Below, piece after piece: positions 8,634 to 17,679 of a stretch of 55,814 bases of DNA. Position 1 is the first letter of the stretch. Each line of letters opens with the position of its first letter. The stretch spans positions 16,220 to 72,033 of the forward strand of contig PLGG01000031.1 of assembly GCA_003138515.1 (NCBI GenBank), in the 5' to 3' direction. The notes beneath the pieces were generated by a model that was not told the DNA's origin, ran no database searches, and was given only the letters and a program-made list of their open reading frames with translations. The DNA comes from Acidobacteriaceae bacterium. GTDB lineage: Bacteria; Acidobacteriota; Terriglobia; Terriglobales; Acidobacteriaceae. Made by a program: the position numbers and the translations under genes.

Positions 8634-9113
8634 TCAATCCCGATCATGCAACAGACGGGGCCGACGCAGCCGCAGATATATGAATGTGGCCAATAGCATA
8701 GACAAGGCGCCACAGCAGTCCAGCAGGACATCCCATGGGGATCCGGTGCGGTTGGGCAGAAAAGTCTGGTGCCACTCATCCCAACTGGCCACGAGCGCCG
8801 TGCCTGCGAGCGCCAACTCGGCTTCGAAGAGAAACCGGTGGCGAGGCAAACTCATCCACAAGGCGCGCAGCCATGCCAGTCCCAGCCCGCCGTAGCCAAG
8901 AAAGTGGCCGGACTTGCGAATGTAGTGGTGGATCGTCGCCCAGCGCGGATCTCCGACCGGTCCGAAGAGGGCCTCAAACAATACGCGCAGCGGATGCGAC
9001 GTCCGATCCGCGCCCAAATACTTTGTCGACTCCAGCGCGATGACTGCGATTCCCGCGGCCACCGGCCACCATGCGCCGATCCAGAACCTAAGGCCGCGCC
9101 GGCTATTCGACAT
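8634..9113 (-). CDS. VanZ-like family membrane protein
   Basis: A 159-residue membrane protein with four hydrophobic segments. The VanZ/PhoU-like signatures are [19 protein letters not shown] and [19 protein letters not shown]. VanZ homologues raise teicoplanin tolerance in some bacteria, but the biochemical role is unsettled. The start overlaps the end of guaB by 11 bases, so it is almost certainly co-transcribed and possibly translationally coupled with guaB. Confidence 0.88.
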   Translation of the reverse strand: MSNSRRGLRFWIGAWWPVAAGIAVIALESTKYLGADRTSHPLRVLFEALFGPVGDPRWATIHHYIRKSGHFLGYGGLGLAWLRALWMSLPRHRFLFEAELALAGTALVASWDEWHQTFLPNRTGSPWDVLLDCCGALSMLLATFIYLRLRRPRLLHDRD

Positions 9114-10626
9114 GATAGTTGGGCGCCTCGCGGGTGATGATCACGTCGTGCACGTGACTCTCGCGCAGGCCGGCGCCGGAGATGCGCACGAACTTCGCCT
9201 TTTCCTGCAACTCCGCAATACTGGCGCATCCCAGGTAGCCCATGCCGGAGCGCAAACCGCCCACGAGCTGGAAAACCATAGCCTCCAGCGGCCCGCGATA
9301 GGGCACGCGCCCCTCGATCCCCTCGGGAACAAACTTGGCCAGCCGGTTTTCATTGGCGCGCTCGCGTTGCACCACGTCCGCGGGACCGCTTTCTGTAACA
9401 GCCAGATCGGCCGACCCCTGAAAGTAGCGCTCACCCGAGCCCTGGCTCATGGCTGTAAGCGAGCCCATACCGCGATAGCTCTTGAAGCTGCGTCCCTGGT
9501 AGAGGATGGTCTCGCCCGGGCTCTCGTCCACGCCGGCAAAGAGCGAGCCGATCATCACTGAGCTGGCTCCCGCGGCAATGGCCTTGGTGACTTCGCCGGA
9601 GTACTTGATGCCGCCGTCGGCAATCACTGGAATCCCGTGCTTCTGCGCGGCGCGATAAGCCTCAGCAATGGCCGTGATCTGCGGCATGCCTGCGCCGGTC
9701 ACCATGCGCGTGGTACAGATGGAGCCGGGCCCGATGCCCACCTTGATCGCGTCTGCGCCCGCGTCGATCAGCGCCATCGCACCTTCATACGTGGCCACGT
9801 TGCCGGCTAGCAATGCCACACCCGGGAAGCGCTTCTTCACCTCGCGCACAGCTTCGAGCACGCGCGACGAGTGCCCGTGCGCCGAGTCAATGGCCAGCGC
9901 ATCGGCGCGGTTGCGCACCAGCTCGGCCGCGCGCTCAAGAAAATCGCCTGTGGCGCCGATCGCCCCGCCCACTCGCAGCCGCCCCTGATCGTCCTTGCTG
10001 GCGTTCGGATACTTCAGCTTTTTCTGGATGTCTTTGACGGTGATCAGGCCCATCAGCTCGTACTTGTCGTTCACCACCAGCAGCTTTTCCACGCGGTGTT
10101 TGTGCAGGATCAGCTCGGCCTCTTCAAGCGTGGTGCCCACGGGCACGGTGATCAAGTGTTCCTTGGTCATCACGTCGCCCACGGGAATATCGGTGCGCGT
10201 CTCAAAGCGCAGATCGCGATTGGTCAGGATGCCCACCAGCCGCTTGCCCTGCGTCACCGGCACGCCGCTGATGCGGTAGCGGCGCATCACCTCGAGCGCG
10301 TCTTCGATCAACTTCTCCGGGCCGATGGTCACGGGATCGACAATCATCCCGCTCTCTGACCGCTTCACCTTGTCGATCTCGCCGGCCTGGTCGGCGATGG
10401 AGAGATTGCGGTGCACAATGCCGATGCCGCCCTGCTGAGCCATCGCGATGGCCATGCGCGATTCCGTCACCGTGTCCATGGCCGAGGAGAGCAGCGGTGT
10501 GTTCAGCGTGATTGCCTGCGTCAGATTCGTCTGCGTGCTCACCTGCACCGGCACAACGTCGCTAAAGGCGGGCACCAGCAGGACATCGTCGAAAGTGAGG
10601 GCTTCAGAGAGATTTTCGGTCAGCAT
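9103..10626 (-). CDS. guaB: Inosine-5'-monophosphate dehydrogenase
   Basis: Cytosolic NAD-dependent oxidation of IMP to XMP, the committed step of guanine nucleotide synthesis. The 507-residue protein starts [23 protein letters not shown]. Two CBS domains lie about residues 95-215 (e.g. [20 protein letters not shown]). The catalytic loop is [15 protein letters not shown] with its cysteine, then the flap [20 protein letters not shown]. Length and motifs are complete. A -10-like TACAAT lies on the minus strand at 10682-10687, without a good -35. VanZ follows with overlapping ends. Confidence 0.97.
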   Translation of the reverse strand: MLTENLSEALTFDDVLLVPAFSDVVPVQVSTQTNLTQAITLNTPLLSSAMDTVTESRMAIAMAQQGGIGIVHRNLSIADQAGEIDKVKRSESGMIVDPVTIGPEKLIEDALEVMRRYRISGVPVTQGKRLVGILTNRDLRFETRTDIPVGDVMTKEHLITVPVGTTLEEAELILHKHRVEKLLVVNDKYELMGLITVKDIQKKLKYPNASKDDQGRLRVGGAIGATGDFLERAAELVRNRADALAIDSAHGHSSRVLEAVREVKKRFPGVALLAGNVATYEGAMALIDAGADAIKVGIGPGSICTTRMVTGAGMPQITAIAEAYRAAQKHGIPVIADGGIKYSGEVTKAIAAGASSVMIGSLFAGVDESPGETILYQGRSFKSYRGMGSLTAMSQGSGERYFQGSADLAVTESGPADVVQRERANENRLAKFVPEGIEGRVPYRGPLEAMVFQLVGGLRSGMGYLGCASIAELQEKAKFVRISGAGLRESHVHDVIITREAPNYHVE

Positions 10627-10738
10627 AATGGTATGAGGCGCCCGACGAACAAGGACTCTTTACTGGCAGGCGGTTCCCACTATTGTAGCGGAGGGTGACG
10701 CCGGGCCGCGGCGTGGCGCGTTTTACCCTAACCGAACT

Positions 10739-11173
10739 TCAAATGATGCAATGTAGCGCCTTAGGCCCGTCGATCACCGCATCAGTGACAAGCCGGCGAT
10801 CGAAGGTGGCCAATTGTCCCCCATGCGCGCGAGCCAATGCCAGCAGATAGCTGTCGGTAATCTGGGCGGAGTCGAGCAGGCGAGTCGTGTCAACGCGTTT
10901 TGGATCGAGGAGCGAAACGTCGTCGGCCCAGAACTCATGGCCGCCCAGGCCGCGCAGAACTGAGATTACCTCGGCAACCGCGGCGGGTGTGCCAGGCGAA
11001 TTCGGATAGCGCGCATTGCCGACGATGCGGAGCGCGCCGTTTTCCGTCAACGGGCAGGTGGCCCAGGCGCGGCGTCCCGTCTGGGCGAACCAATCGTGCG
11101 CGCGGTCGTGCTGAACGTGCGTGGGATCGATGAGCGCGATCAGGACATTTACATCGAGCAGAAAACGCGTCAC
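10739..11173 (-). CDS. vapC: VapC-type PIN-domain toxin
   Basis: A 144-residue PIN ribonuclease of a type II toxin-antitoxin pair, expected to cleave RNA when the antitoxin is lost. It starts RFLLDVNVLIALIDP, with the first acidic residue. The conserved acidic positions continue at TENGALRI, around LLDSAQITDSYLLALA and at LATFDRRL. The start codon is GTG, overlapping the antitoxin stop as GTGA. Family assignment is good; the RNA target is unknown. Confidence 0.9.
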   Translation of the reverse strand: MTRFLLDVNVLIALIDPTHVQHDRAHDWFAQTGRRAWATCPLTENGALRIVGNARYPNSPGTPAAVAEVISVLRGLGGHEFWADDVSLLDPKRVDTTRLLDSAQITDSYLLALARAHGGQLATFDRRLVTDAVIDGPKALHCII

Positions 11174-11400
11174 GGCAACTCTTCCTCGAGTTGCCGTACC
11201 AGTTCCGAGGTGACGCGCGGCGCCCCCGGACGAACCGGAAGTAGCGGCACGCCATTGCGCGTAGCGCGGCGGGTTTGCGTGGGACGCATCGCGTTGCGGG
11301 CCAGCGTGCTGATGACTTCGCCTACACTTTTCCCTTCTGTTTCGGCCATCTCTTTAGCCGCGGCCAGAACGTCGTCATCGATAGCGAGCGTGGTGCGCAT
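11170..11400 (-). CDS. vapB: VapB-type antitoxin
   Basis: A 76-residue antitoxin. The N-terminal ribbon-helix-helix reads MRTTLAIDDDVLAAAKEMA and GKSVGEVISTLARNAM; the basic, Pro-rich tail would neutralise the toxin. The ATG at 11400 is preceded by AAGAGG at good spacing, better than the in-frame codon ten residues upstream. It overlaps vapC by four bases, the usual antitoxin-first order. Confidence 0.88.
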   Translation of the reverse strand: MRTTLAIDDDVLAAAKEMAETEGKSVGEVISTLARNAMRPTQTRRATRNGVPLLPVRPGAPRVTSELVRQLEEELP

Positions 11401-11632
11401 CGGACCTCTTCTCGCAGCATCAAACATCAATCATCATACATCAAGAAGGGAGCCTGTGTCGACCGTGCGGAGGTTCCTCCTCGGTGGCCCGAAAAACCGG
11501 CATGCACGTGAAAAAGCTGCATCAAGAGTTCGGTTCACGAGTAATCCGACTGCGGCAAACCTGTTCCACATCGTCGCCTGCGTGCAGGAGCAGGCGGGTG
11601 TGCGGTTGAGGGTTGTGGTGTAGTCCTGTCCA

Positions 11633-13810
11633 CTATTTCTTCAGCGGCTTCCTCGCGAAGTAATACAGCGAATACGCCAGCAAAGCGAAGGCCACGACCG
11701 ACACCCACGGGTTGTAGAGGAAAGTGTGCGGCCAGCCGATGGGGTTTGATTTGTTGAAAGTTGTCTCATACCCCTGGAGGCCCACTCCGATCAGACCCAC
11801 GATGCCGCCGGCAGCGATCAACCCGGATGCATAGAGCGAGCCCGGCGAGACGTCGGAATCGGAGTCGGTCGCGCCCGCCCGCTTGGCCGCCGCATCCACC
11901 AGCGCGCGCACCACGCCGCCGGCAAAGATCGCCAGCGTGGTTCCGATCGACAAATATGCGCCCACCGCAAGCGAAAGCGAACGAATGCCGAGCAGCTCGA
12001 CGGCGATGACCAGGAAGACGCCGAGCATGACAAGGCCCCAGGGCAGCTTGCGGGTCAGGATTCCGTTGATGACCGTGGCCATGAGTTGCGCTTGCGGCGC
12101 GGCAGCGTTTTCGCTGCCAATGCCGGGAATCCAGCGCACTTCAATGCGGCCCGTTGCGGGCGAGTAAAGGTACTTGCCGTTGGCCAGCTCCGAAGAGCCT
12201 ATGGCGTTCAACACGAGGTACTCGCTCTTGTGGTGGATGGCCGTGGAATTGTCAGCGGCGGTGACGGGAAATTGGTCAATGAGGCCGTGCACGTCGCGCT
12301 GAATCTCCACGCCGGGATGCGGGGCGTTAATGTCCCACGCCTGCGGCGCCGCGCGGAACGTTTGTAGGCTCTGGTTCATGAGCTGGAGCGTGAATCCGAT
12401 GGCAATGGTCGAGACCGCGATGCCGATAAGGAAAGCGAAGCGCTGCAATTTCGGCGTGGCGCCGACAATGAATCCCGTCTTCAAGTCTTGCGAGGTGTCG
12501 CCCGCCTCGGCGCTGGCGATGCACACCACACCGCCGATGGTAATCGCGAGCGCGCCAAAGGCCGGCGCCGTCCACCCGCTGACGAGAAAGATGGCGGATG
12601 TGGCCATCAGCGTGGCGATGGTCATGCCGGAGATGGGATTCGCCGAGCTGCCGATCAGCCCCACGATGCGCGAGCTGACGGTGACAAAGAGGAATCCGAA
12701 AGCGACCACGAGGACTGAGGCGGCAAGGTTCGCGAACAAGCCCACCTGCGCGCCCGGCACGGGCTTGAACTCAAGGAAGAAGAACATGAGCACAACGAGC
12801 GCGAAGGACCCGATGATGGCGGTACTCATGGAGAGATCGCGCTCAGTGCGGATGGGCTCTGCGGCGCCAGCCGAACGGTGTCGTAACTGCGCAAACCCGG
12901 AGCGGAGCGCGCCAATGATGGTGGGCACGGTTCTGAAGAGCGTGATAAGTCCGGCTGCGGCCACGGCGCCCGCGCCCATGGGGCGAATGTAGGTGATCCA
13001 CAGGTCGCTCGGTCCCATCTGCGAGATGGGCACGGTGCCGGGATAGATCGGATGCGGCAGATCCCTGCCGAAAAAGTAGATCAGCGGCATGAGCACCAGC
13101 CAGGAAAAGATGCCCCCGGCAAACATGGTGCCCGCGGTGCGCGCGCCAATGATGTAGCCCACGCCGAGATACTCCGGCGTTGCGTCGGCCTTGATGGATG
13201 CGCCTTTGAGCGCGTGCTGCGGGCCGAGGTCGGGCTGATACTCGGGCGTGCTGGGCCAGGCGCCGAAGAGATATTTGTTCTGGAAGAAAGTGTAGAGCGC
13301 GCCCAGGCCGAGGCCGAAGAAGACGCGGCTGGCGAATCCGCCTCCCTTGGCGCCGGCCATGAGTACGTCTGCGCACGCCGTGCCCTCGGGAAACTTCAGT
13401 TTGCCGTGCTCCTCGACAATGAGCGGCCTTCGCAACGGCACCATAAACAGCACGCCTAGATAACCGCCGATGAGCGCCAGCATGAAGATTCGCGAGTATT
13501 CAAGATCGAAGCCAAGAAAGATGAGCGCGGGCAAGGTGAAGATGACGCCCGCTGCGATCGATTGGCCCGCGTTGCCGGCCGTCTGGACGATGATGCATTC
13601 CAGAATCGAGACTTTGCCCTCTTTGCGCAGGAAGCTGATGGAGATCACCGCGATCGGAATGGAGGCGGCGACGGTGAGCCCGGCGCGCAGGCCTACGTAG
13701 ACGGTGACGGCTCCGAAAATGATGCCGAAGATCGCGCCCAGCAAGACGGCGCGGAGCGTGAATTCCGGTGGATTTTGATTGGCGGGAACGAAGGGTTGAA
13801 AGTCGGGCAC
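11633..13810 (-). CDS. OPT-family oligopeptide transporter
   Basis: A 725-residue polytopic membrane protein. The N-terminal block EFTLRAVLLGAIFGIIFG followed by VTVYVGLRAGLTVAASIP is typical of bacterial OPT transporters, proton-coupled importers of oligopeptides or metal chelates. About 16 hydrophobic segments can be counted, with a periplasmic insert near residues 475-560. The GTG at 13810 is chosen because GGAGG stands six bases before it; an upstream in-frame start at 13837 has no such site. It is monocistronic, between vapBC and the muramidase gene. Substrate unknown. Confidence 0.9.
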   Translation of the reverse strand: MPDFQPFVPANQNPPEFTLRAVLLGAIFGIIFGAVTVYVGLRAGLTVAASIPIAVISISFLRKEGKVSILECIIVQTAGNAGQSIAAGVIFTLPALIFLGFDLEYSRIFMLALIGGYLGVLFMVPLRRPLIVEEHGKLKFPEGTACADVLMAGAKGGGFASRVFFGLGLGALYTFFQNKYLFGAWPSTPEYQPDLGPQHALKGASIKADATPEYLGVGYIIGARTAGTMFAGGIFSWLVLMPLIYFFGRDLPHPIYPGTVPISQMGPSDLWITYIRPMGAGAVAAAGLITLFRTVPTIIGALRSGFAQLRHRSAGAAEPIRTERDLSMSTAIIGSFALVVLMFFFLEFKPVPGAQVGLFANLAASVLVVAFGFLFVTVSSRIVGLIGSSANPISGMTIATLMATSAIFLVSGWTAPAFGALAITIGGVVCIASAEAGDTSQDLKTGFIVGATPKLQRFAFLIGIAVSTIAIGFTLQLMNQSLQTFRAAPQAWDINAPHPGVEIQRDVHGLIDQFPVTAADNSTAIHHKSEYLVLNAIGSSELANGKYLYSPATGRIEVRWIPGIGSENAAAPQAQLMATVINGILTRKLPWGLVMLGVFLVIAVELLGIRSLSLAVGAYLSIGTTLAIFAGGVVRALVDAAAKRAGATDSDSDVSPGSLYASGLIAAGGIVGLIGVGLQGYETTFNKSNPIGWPHTFLYNPWVSVVAFALLAYSLYYFARKPLKK

Positions 13811-14097
13811 TGGTAGCCTCCGGGTGCTGGCAAGCAAAGTTCCTGAGAAAACCCTGAAGGGCGAGTGTAGCAGCGCGGGGGGCGGGAAAGACAGTGGGAT
13901 CGGACTGAAACCCCGGGACTTCCCGCTGTCGGGATTGCCACGCCTCGGTTAAAATGTTCCCATCGCGTTGCTCTCTACAGATAACGGCGCCACCTACGCC
14001 GCGAACGACTACACCTACACCGAGTTTCAGTAGCGCGGCGACTCGCTCGCCACGCTACTCTCATTGGAACCCGATGATGCAATCATGATTTCTTTTC
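13811..14097. other. Intergenic region with possible gene remnant
   Basis: 287 bases between two minus-strand genes. On the plus strand, bases 13967-14029 read as STDNGATYAANDYTYTEFQ then stop, which looks like the C-terminal tail of a lost gene; the same frame is closed a few codons upstream. It is too short to identify. Confidence 0.3.
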
Positions 14098-15354
14098 TTA
14101 TTTGTAGAGCAACGCCGCCGCCCGATCTCGCTTAAATCTCTCCAAATCTTCCGCGCCGCGCCTTGTAACAGCACGCGGATCCTCTCCAGCCTTGAGTGCA
14201 TCGATTGCCGGCTGATTCATAAGAAGTTTGTCGACGCTGCCGAGCTGAAACGTATTCGGGTAGAGCTTGTAAAGTGCCGCCGCTACCTCCAGACCAAGTT
14301 CCGGGGCATCGAGCACGTCACGGTCTGTCACGATAAACTCCACTCCCTGGCACAGCTCACCGTGGTAAGGATAATCCTGTCCGGGTGTGAATTCGACGGG
14401 AACGAACCGGACGCCGGGGATCTTGCGAGCATTCAGGTACGAGGCCGTCTTTCCTGCGTCCATCCAAGGGGAACCGACCCACTCAAACGGCGTATCGGTG
14501 CCACGGCCGACGCTCAGGTTGGTGCGTTCCAGTAAGCCGATGCCTGGGTAAAGGGTGGCTTGATTCAAACTTCGCAGGTTGGGCGATGGATTGATCCACA
14601 ATTGTCCGGTCGCATCGAACCAATTGGTGCGTTTCCATCCACGCATGCGAATTACGGTAAGTTGAGTGTCCAAATGCCCCTTGGATTTGAAATAGGTCGC
14701 TAATTCCCCCATCGTCATGCCATGACGAATCGGCTCCGAAGTGTAATTGACGTAATTCTCGCGACCCGGGGACGACATCAACCCTTGAACATCGGTTCCA
14801 TTGATTGGATTTGGACGGTCAAGGACAATAACATCCACGTTCGTGCCTGCCGCCGCTTCAAGAAAATATCCCATCACCGTCTGGTAGGTGTAGAAACGGA
14901 CACCGGCGTCTTGTAAATCGATGATGACTGCGTCAAGATTCGCAAGCTGTTGCTTCGTAGGGCGCAGTTGTTCCTCTGTGTCGCCATAAAGGCTAATCAC
15001 CGGCAAGCCCGTTGCCGAATCACGGTCATTCCCGACCGCCTCATCCAGGGCGCCGTTGATTCCATGCTCAGGGCTGAACAGATTGACTACGACGAATCCC
15101 GGAACTGCATGCGCGGCTTCTGACACCAGGACATCGATCGTTCGGAGACCCCTTAAGTCAACCCCTGTCTGGTTTGTCATGACCGCCAGCCGCAAGTGGC
15201 CTCCATGTTTCTGTGCGAGCTGGTTCAAGGCAGCGAAGCGATCCTGCTCAAGCACATCGATTCCATTCAACACCGGCTCTTGTGCGGCACCCTGGGAATT
15301 GCCGGCAGCACTGATGAGCATGACCACCGAAATGAGACATGCGACTTTCCACAT
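14098..15354 (-). CDS. DUF1343/NamZ-like exo-beta-N-acetylmuramidase, secreted
   Basis: A 418-residue protein with an N-terminal signal (about residues 1-24, hydrophobic core CLISVVMLISAAG). The DUF1343 hallmark blocks are LRLAVMTNQTGVDLRG, VVNLFSPEHGINGALDE, LPVISLYGDTE, AVIIDLQDAGVRFYTY, VIVLDRPNPINGTDVQG and GRGTDTPFEWVGSPWM. In Bacillus, NamZ of this family releases MurNAc from peptidoglycan fragments. It diverges from an XRE-cupin regulator and a sugar permease, which fits a role in cell-wall sugar use (inference). Confidence 0.9.
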   Translation of the reverse strand: MWKVACLISVVMLISAAGNSQGAAQEPVLNGIDVLEQDRFAALNQLAQKHGGHLRLAVMTNQTGVDLRGLRTIDVLVSEAAHAVPGFVVVNLFSPEHGINGALDEAVGNDRDSATGLPVISLYGDTEEQLRPTKQQLANLDAVIIDLQDAGVRFYTYQTVMGYFLEAAAGTNVDVIVLDRPNPINGTDVQGLMSSPGRENYVNYTSEPIRHGMTMGELATYFKSKGHLDTQLTVIRMRGWKRTNWFDATGQLWINPSPNLRSLNQATLYPGIGLLERTNLSVGRGTDTPFEWVGSPWMDAGKTASYLNARKIPGVRFVPVEFTPGQDYPYHGELCQGVEFIVTDRDVLDAPELGLEVAAALYKLYPNTFQLGSVDKLLMNQPAIDALKAGEDPRAVTRRGAEDLERFKRDRAAALLYK

Positions 15355-15527
15355 TGCGTCAACTCCGAACTAGTGAAGTTTACCGAAAAACCCGCTCCTC
15401 GGAAGCTATGAACAACGCGACTGATGGTTGCGCTGCTGTCAAGAGTAGTAGATCGCAGTGCAATAATCTGCCACACCCCTGCGGTAGACTGGTTTTCAGC
15501 TTCCATTACATTATTTTGGAGTCTTCC

Positions 15528-16133
15528 ATGTCCAAGACTGTTTCGTACGCCCAATGGTCTCTGGAACCTTATTGCATCGGCCTCAAGCTGCGCTCCCTGC
15601 GCACCGGCAAGCGGCTTACGCTTTCCCGCCTGGCCGTCGAGACGGGGCTTTCCACCGCGCTGCTCTCCAAACTCGAAACCGACCGAATGATTCCTACGTT
15701 GCCCACGCTCGCCACCATCGCCCGCGTATACGGCGTAAGCATGAGCTACTTTTTCTCGGAGCCCGCGCGCCACACGCTGTCCATCACGCGCAAGGCGCAC
15801 TTGCAGGGCAACGGGCGCGGCATGGACTCGATGAAAGTGACGCCATTGAACGCCGAAGGCAAAGGATTTCGCCTTATCGCGCAAGTCGTCGAGTTTCCGC
15901 CCGGCGCAGCCAGCGCCGCCATCAACGCCTTTCAGGAGACCGGCGCAGTCGTCTACGTGCTTGAAGGGCGGCTGCGGTTGGATGCGGGCGGCATGCACAA
16001 TGTTCTCGAGACCGGCGACTGCGCATGCATGGAAAGCGAAATGCCGATGGCATGGAGCGCAGCCGATAAGCACCGTTGCTGCGTTCTGGCCGTGTTGCCT
16101 CGCGGGGACGTTCCTGCGAAGGCATCCGCTTGA
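15528..16133 (+). CDS. XRE-family regulator with C-terminal cupin
   Basis: A 201-residue transcription regulator. The helix-turn-helix is at about residues 17-72 (LRSLRTGKRLTLSRLAVETG, LSTALLSKLETDRMIPTLPT). A small cupin follows near residues 110-190 (VVEFPPGAASAAINAF, VVYVLEGRLRLDAGG, LETGDCACMES), which probably senses a small ligand. The ATG at 15528 has GGAG eight bases upstream; longer in-frame readings back to 15339 overlap the divergent promoter region and are unlikely. It most likely controls the flanking permease and muramidase. Confidence 0.85.
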   Translation: MSKTVSYAQWSLEPYCIGLKLRSLRTGKRLTLSRLAVETGLSTALLSKLETDRMIPTLPTLATIARVYGVSMSYFFSEPARHTLSITRKAHLQGNGRGMDSMKVTPLNAEGKGFRLIAQVVEFPPGAASAAINAFQETGAVVYVLEGRLRLDAGGMHNVLETGDCACMESEMPMAWSAADKHRCCVLAVLPRGDVPAKASA

Positions 16134-16262
16134 AGCATTTCTTGAAACACTGAGTTCCGAAGCTGCAGACCGAAGTGAATGCGACCCCTGTCTGCGAGTT
16201 CCTGTTTGCCGTCCCTCGCCGTCCATCTGTAGCATGATTTGGAACTCGATGCACAAGGGACA

Positions 16263-17594
16263 ATGCAACTCAACTCCAATTTGTTTCGGGCCACGCTCTC
16301 GGGGGCTTTGGCCGGCCTGCTCTTTGGTTTCGATACGGTCGTGATCTCCGGCGTGATCGGCGCGCTTGGCCGCTTGTACGGATTAGACCCGCGAGAAGTG
16401 GGGCGCACGGTGGCCATCGGGCTGGTTGGCACCGTGATCGGCGCGCTGGGCGCGGGCCAGGTGGGACAAAGGCTCGGCAGTCGCGAGACACTGCGCATTA
16501 CCGCGTTGCTCTACGTCGCCTCGGCGCTCGGGTGCGGGCTGGCATGGAATTGGCCGGCGTTCATGGCGTTTCGCTTCGTCGGCGGCCTCGGCATTGGCGC
16601 GTCGTCGGTGCTGGGGCCGGTTTACATTGCCGAGCTTGCCCCCGCCAAATCGCGCGGCCGGCTCGTGGCGGCTTTCCAGTTGAACGTCGTGTTTGGCGTC
16701 ATGGCGGCGTACATTTCCAATTACGTTATTCGCACCATGCACCTGGGCGCGGCGGAATGGCGCTGGCAGGTGGGCGTTGCAACGGCGCCGGCATTGGTTT
16801 TCCTCGCGCTGCTCTTTGGAATTCCTCGCAGCCCTCGCTGGTCGGTCTCGCGCAATCGGAACGATGAAGCTCTGGCCGTTCTGAAGATGATGGGCGATCC
16901 CAACCCGGAGGCGGAACTTGCCGACATTCAGGCGGCGCTGGAGCAGGAACACGCGACGGCTCACGAGCGGGTCTTCCAATGGAAGTATCGCTATCCGTTG
17001 TTCCTCGCCATCACCATCGGTGCATTCAACCAGCTTGCCGGCATCAACGCGATTCTGTATTACCTGAACAGCATCTTCGCGGCGGCTGGCTTCAGCCAGA
17101 TTTCCGGCGACCAACAGGCGATCGCCATCGGCACAACCAATTTTCTGTTCACCATCGTCGGCATGGCCCTGATCGACAAGCTGGGTCGCAAGACGTTGCT
17201 GCTGATTGGCGCAGCGGGCTGTGCAAGCTGCCTCGCAGGCGTTGCCTGGGTGTTTTCCACTCAATCCCATCGCGGCGACTTGCTTTGGCTTCTGGTCGCC
17301 TTCATCGCATTCTTCAGCGTTTCGCAGGGCGCCGTGATTTGGGTCTACATTGGCGAGGTTTTTCCAACTGCGGTGCGCGCCAAGGGGCAGGGCGTTGGCA
17401 GCGCCAGCCATTGGTTCATGGACGCGGTCATCGCTCAGATGTTCCCCGTCGTGGTAACCATGATGAGCGCCGCGACGCCGTTTGTGTTCTTTGCTCTGAT
17501 GACGGTGGTGCAATTCCTAGTGGTGTTGTTTGTGTATCCCGAGACCAAGGGCCAAACCCTGGAGCAGTTGCAGCGCAAGCTGATGCGGACATAG
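16263..17594 (+). CDS. MFS sugar:proton symporter (SP family)
   Basis: A 443-residue, 12-segment permease of the sugar porter family, related to XylE/GalP/GLUT. Signatures: GLLFGFDTVVISG in the first helix, RFVGGLGIGASSVLGPVYIAE after the fourth, FNQLAGINAILYY in helix seven (the QxxGxNxxxYY sugar-site motif), DKLGRKTLLLIG, and VFPTAVRAKGQG. PETKGQTLEQL closes the protein. The ATG at 16263 follows AAGGGA; a TTG eight codons earlier is less likely. It lies 129 bases after the XRE-cupin gene on the same strand. The substrate is a hexose or amino-sugar, unresolved. Confidence 0.92.
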   Translation: MQLNSNLFRATLSGALAGLLFGFDTVVISGVIGALGRLYGLDPREVGRTVAIGLVGTVIGALGAGQVGQRLGSRETLRITALLYVASALGCGLAWNWPAFMAFRFVGGLGIGASSVLGPVYIAELAPAKSRGRLVAAFQLNVVFGVMAAYISNYVIRTMHLGAAEWRWQVGVATAPALVFLALLFGIPRSPRWSVSRNRNDEALAVLKMMGDPNPEAELADIQAALEQEHATAHERVFQWKYRYPLFLAITIGAFNQLAGINAILYYLNSIFAAAGFSQISGDQQAIAIGTTNFLFTIVGMALIDKLGRKTLLLIGAAGCASCLAGVAWVFSTQSHRGDLLWLLVAFIAFFSVSQGAVIWVYIGEVFPTAVRAKGQGVGSASHWFMDAVIAQMFPVVVTMMSAATPFVFFALMTVVQFLVVLFVYPETKGQTLEQLQRKLMRT

Positions 17595-17612
17595 AACGCG
17601 AGCTGATTTCAG

Positions 17613-17653
17613 AAAAAAACGCGCCGGGACGCGGGCCTGATGCGTTCCGGCGC
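17613..17653 (-). terminator. Intrinsic terminator of the HDOD gene
   Basis: Twelve-base-pair GC-rich stem (17621-17632 with 17642-17653, one mismatch, nine-base loop). Read on the minus strand it runs straight into GTTTTTTTCTG. It lies just downstream of the HDOD stop and may also block read-through from the convergent permease gene. Confidence 0.85.
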
Positions 17654-17679
17654 AATCGTTACAATGTGAAACGTCAAGC

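Noticed and set aside
8270..8779. 169-residue minus-strand frame in the RHH-VanZ gap
   Set aside because: Its first half is the shadow of VanZ; the rest shows no motif or start signal.
11502..11610. Short plus-strand frame starting MHVKKLHQEFGSRVIRLRQ, resembling the start of an XRE domain
   Set aside because: It stops after about 35 residues and loses similarity at once; at best a relic, too weak to call.
15267..16268. 333-residue minus-strand frame
   Set aside because: Spans the divergent promoter and lies antisense to the XRE-cupin gene, without motifs.
16383..17513. 376-residue minus-strand frame
   Set aside because: Shadow of the sugar permease; His/Arg-rich with no recognisable domain.
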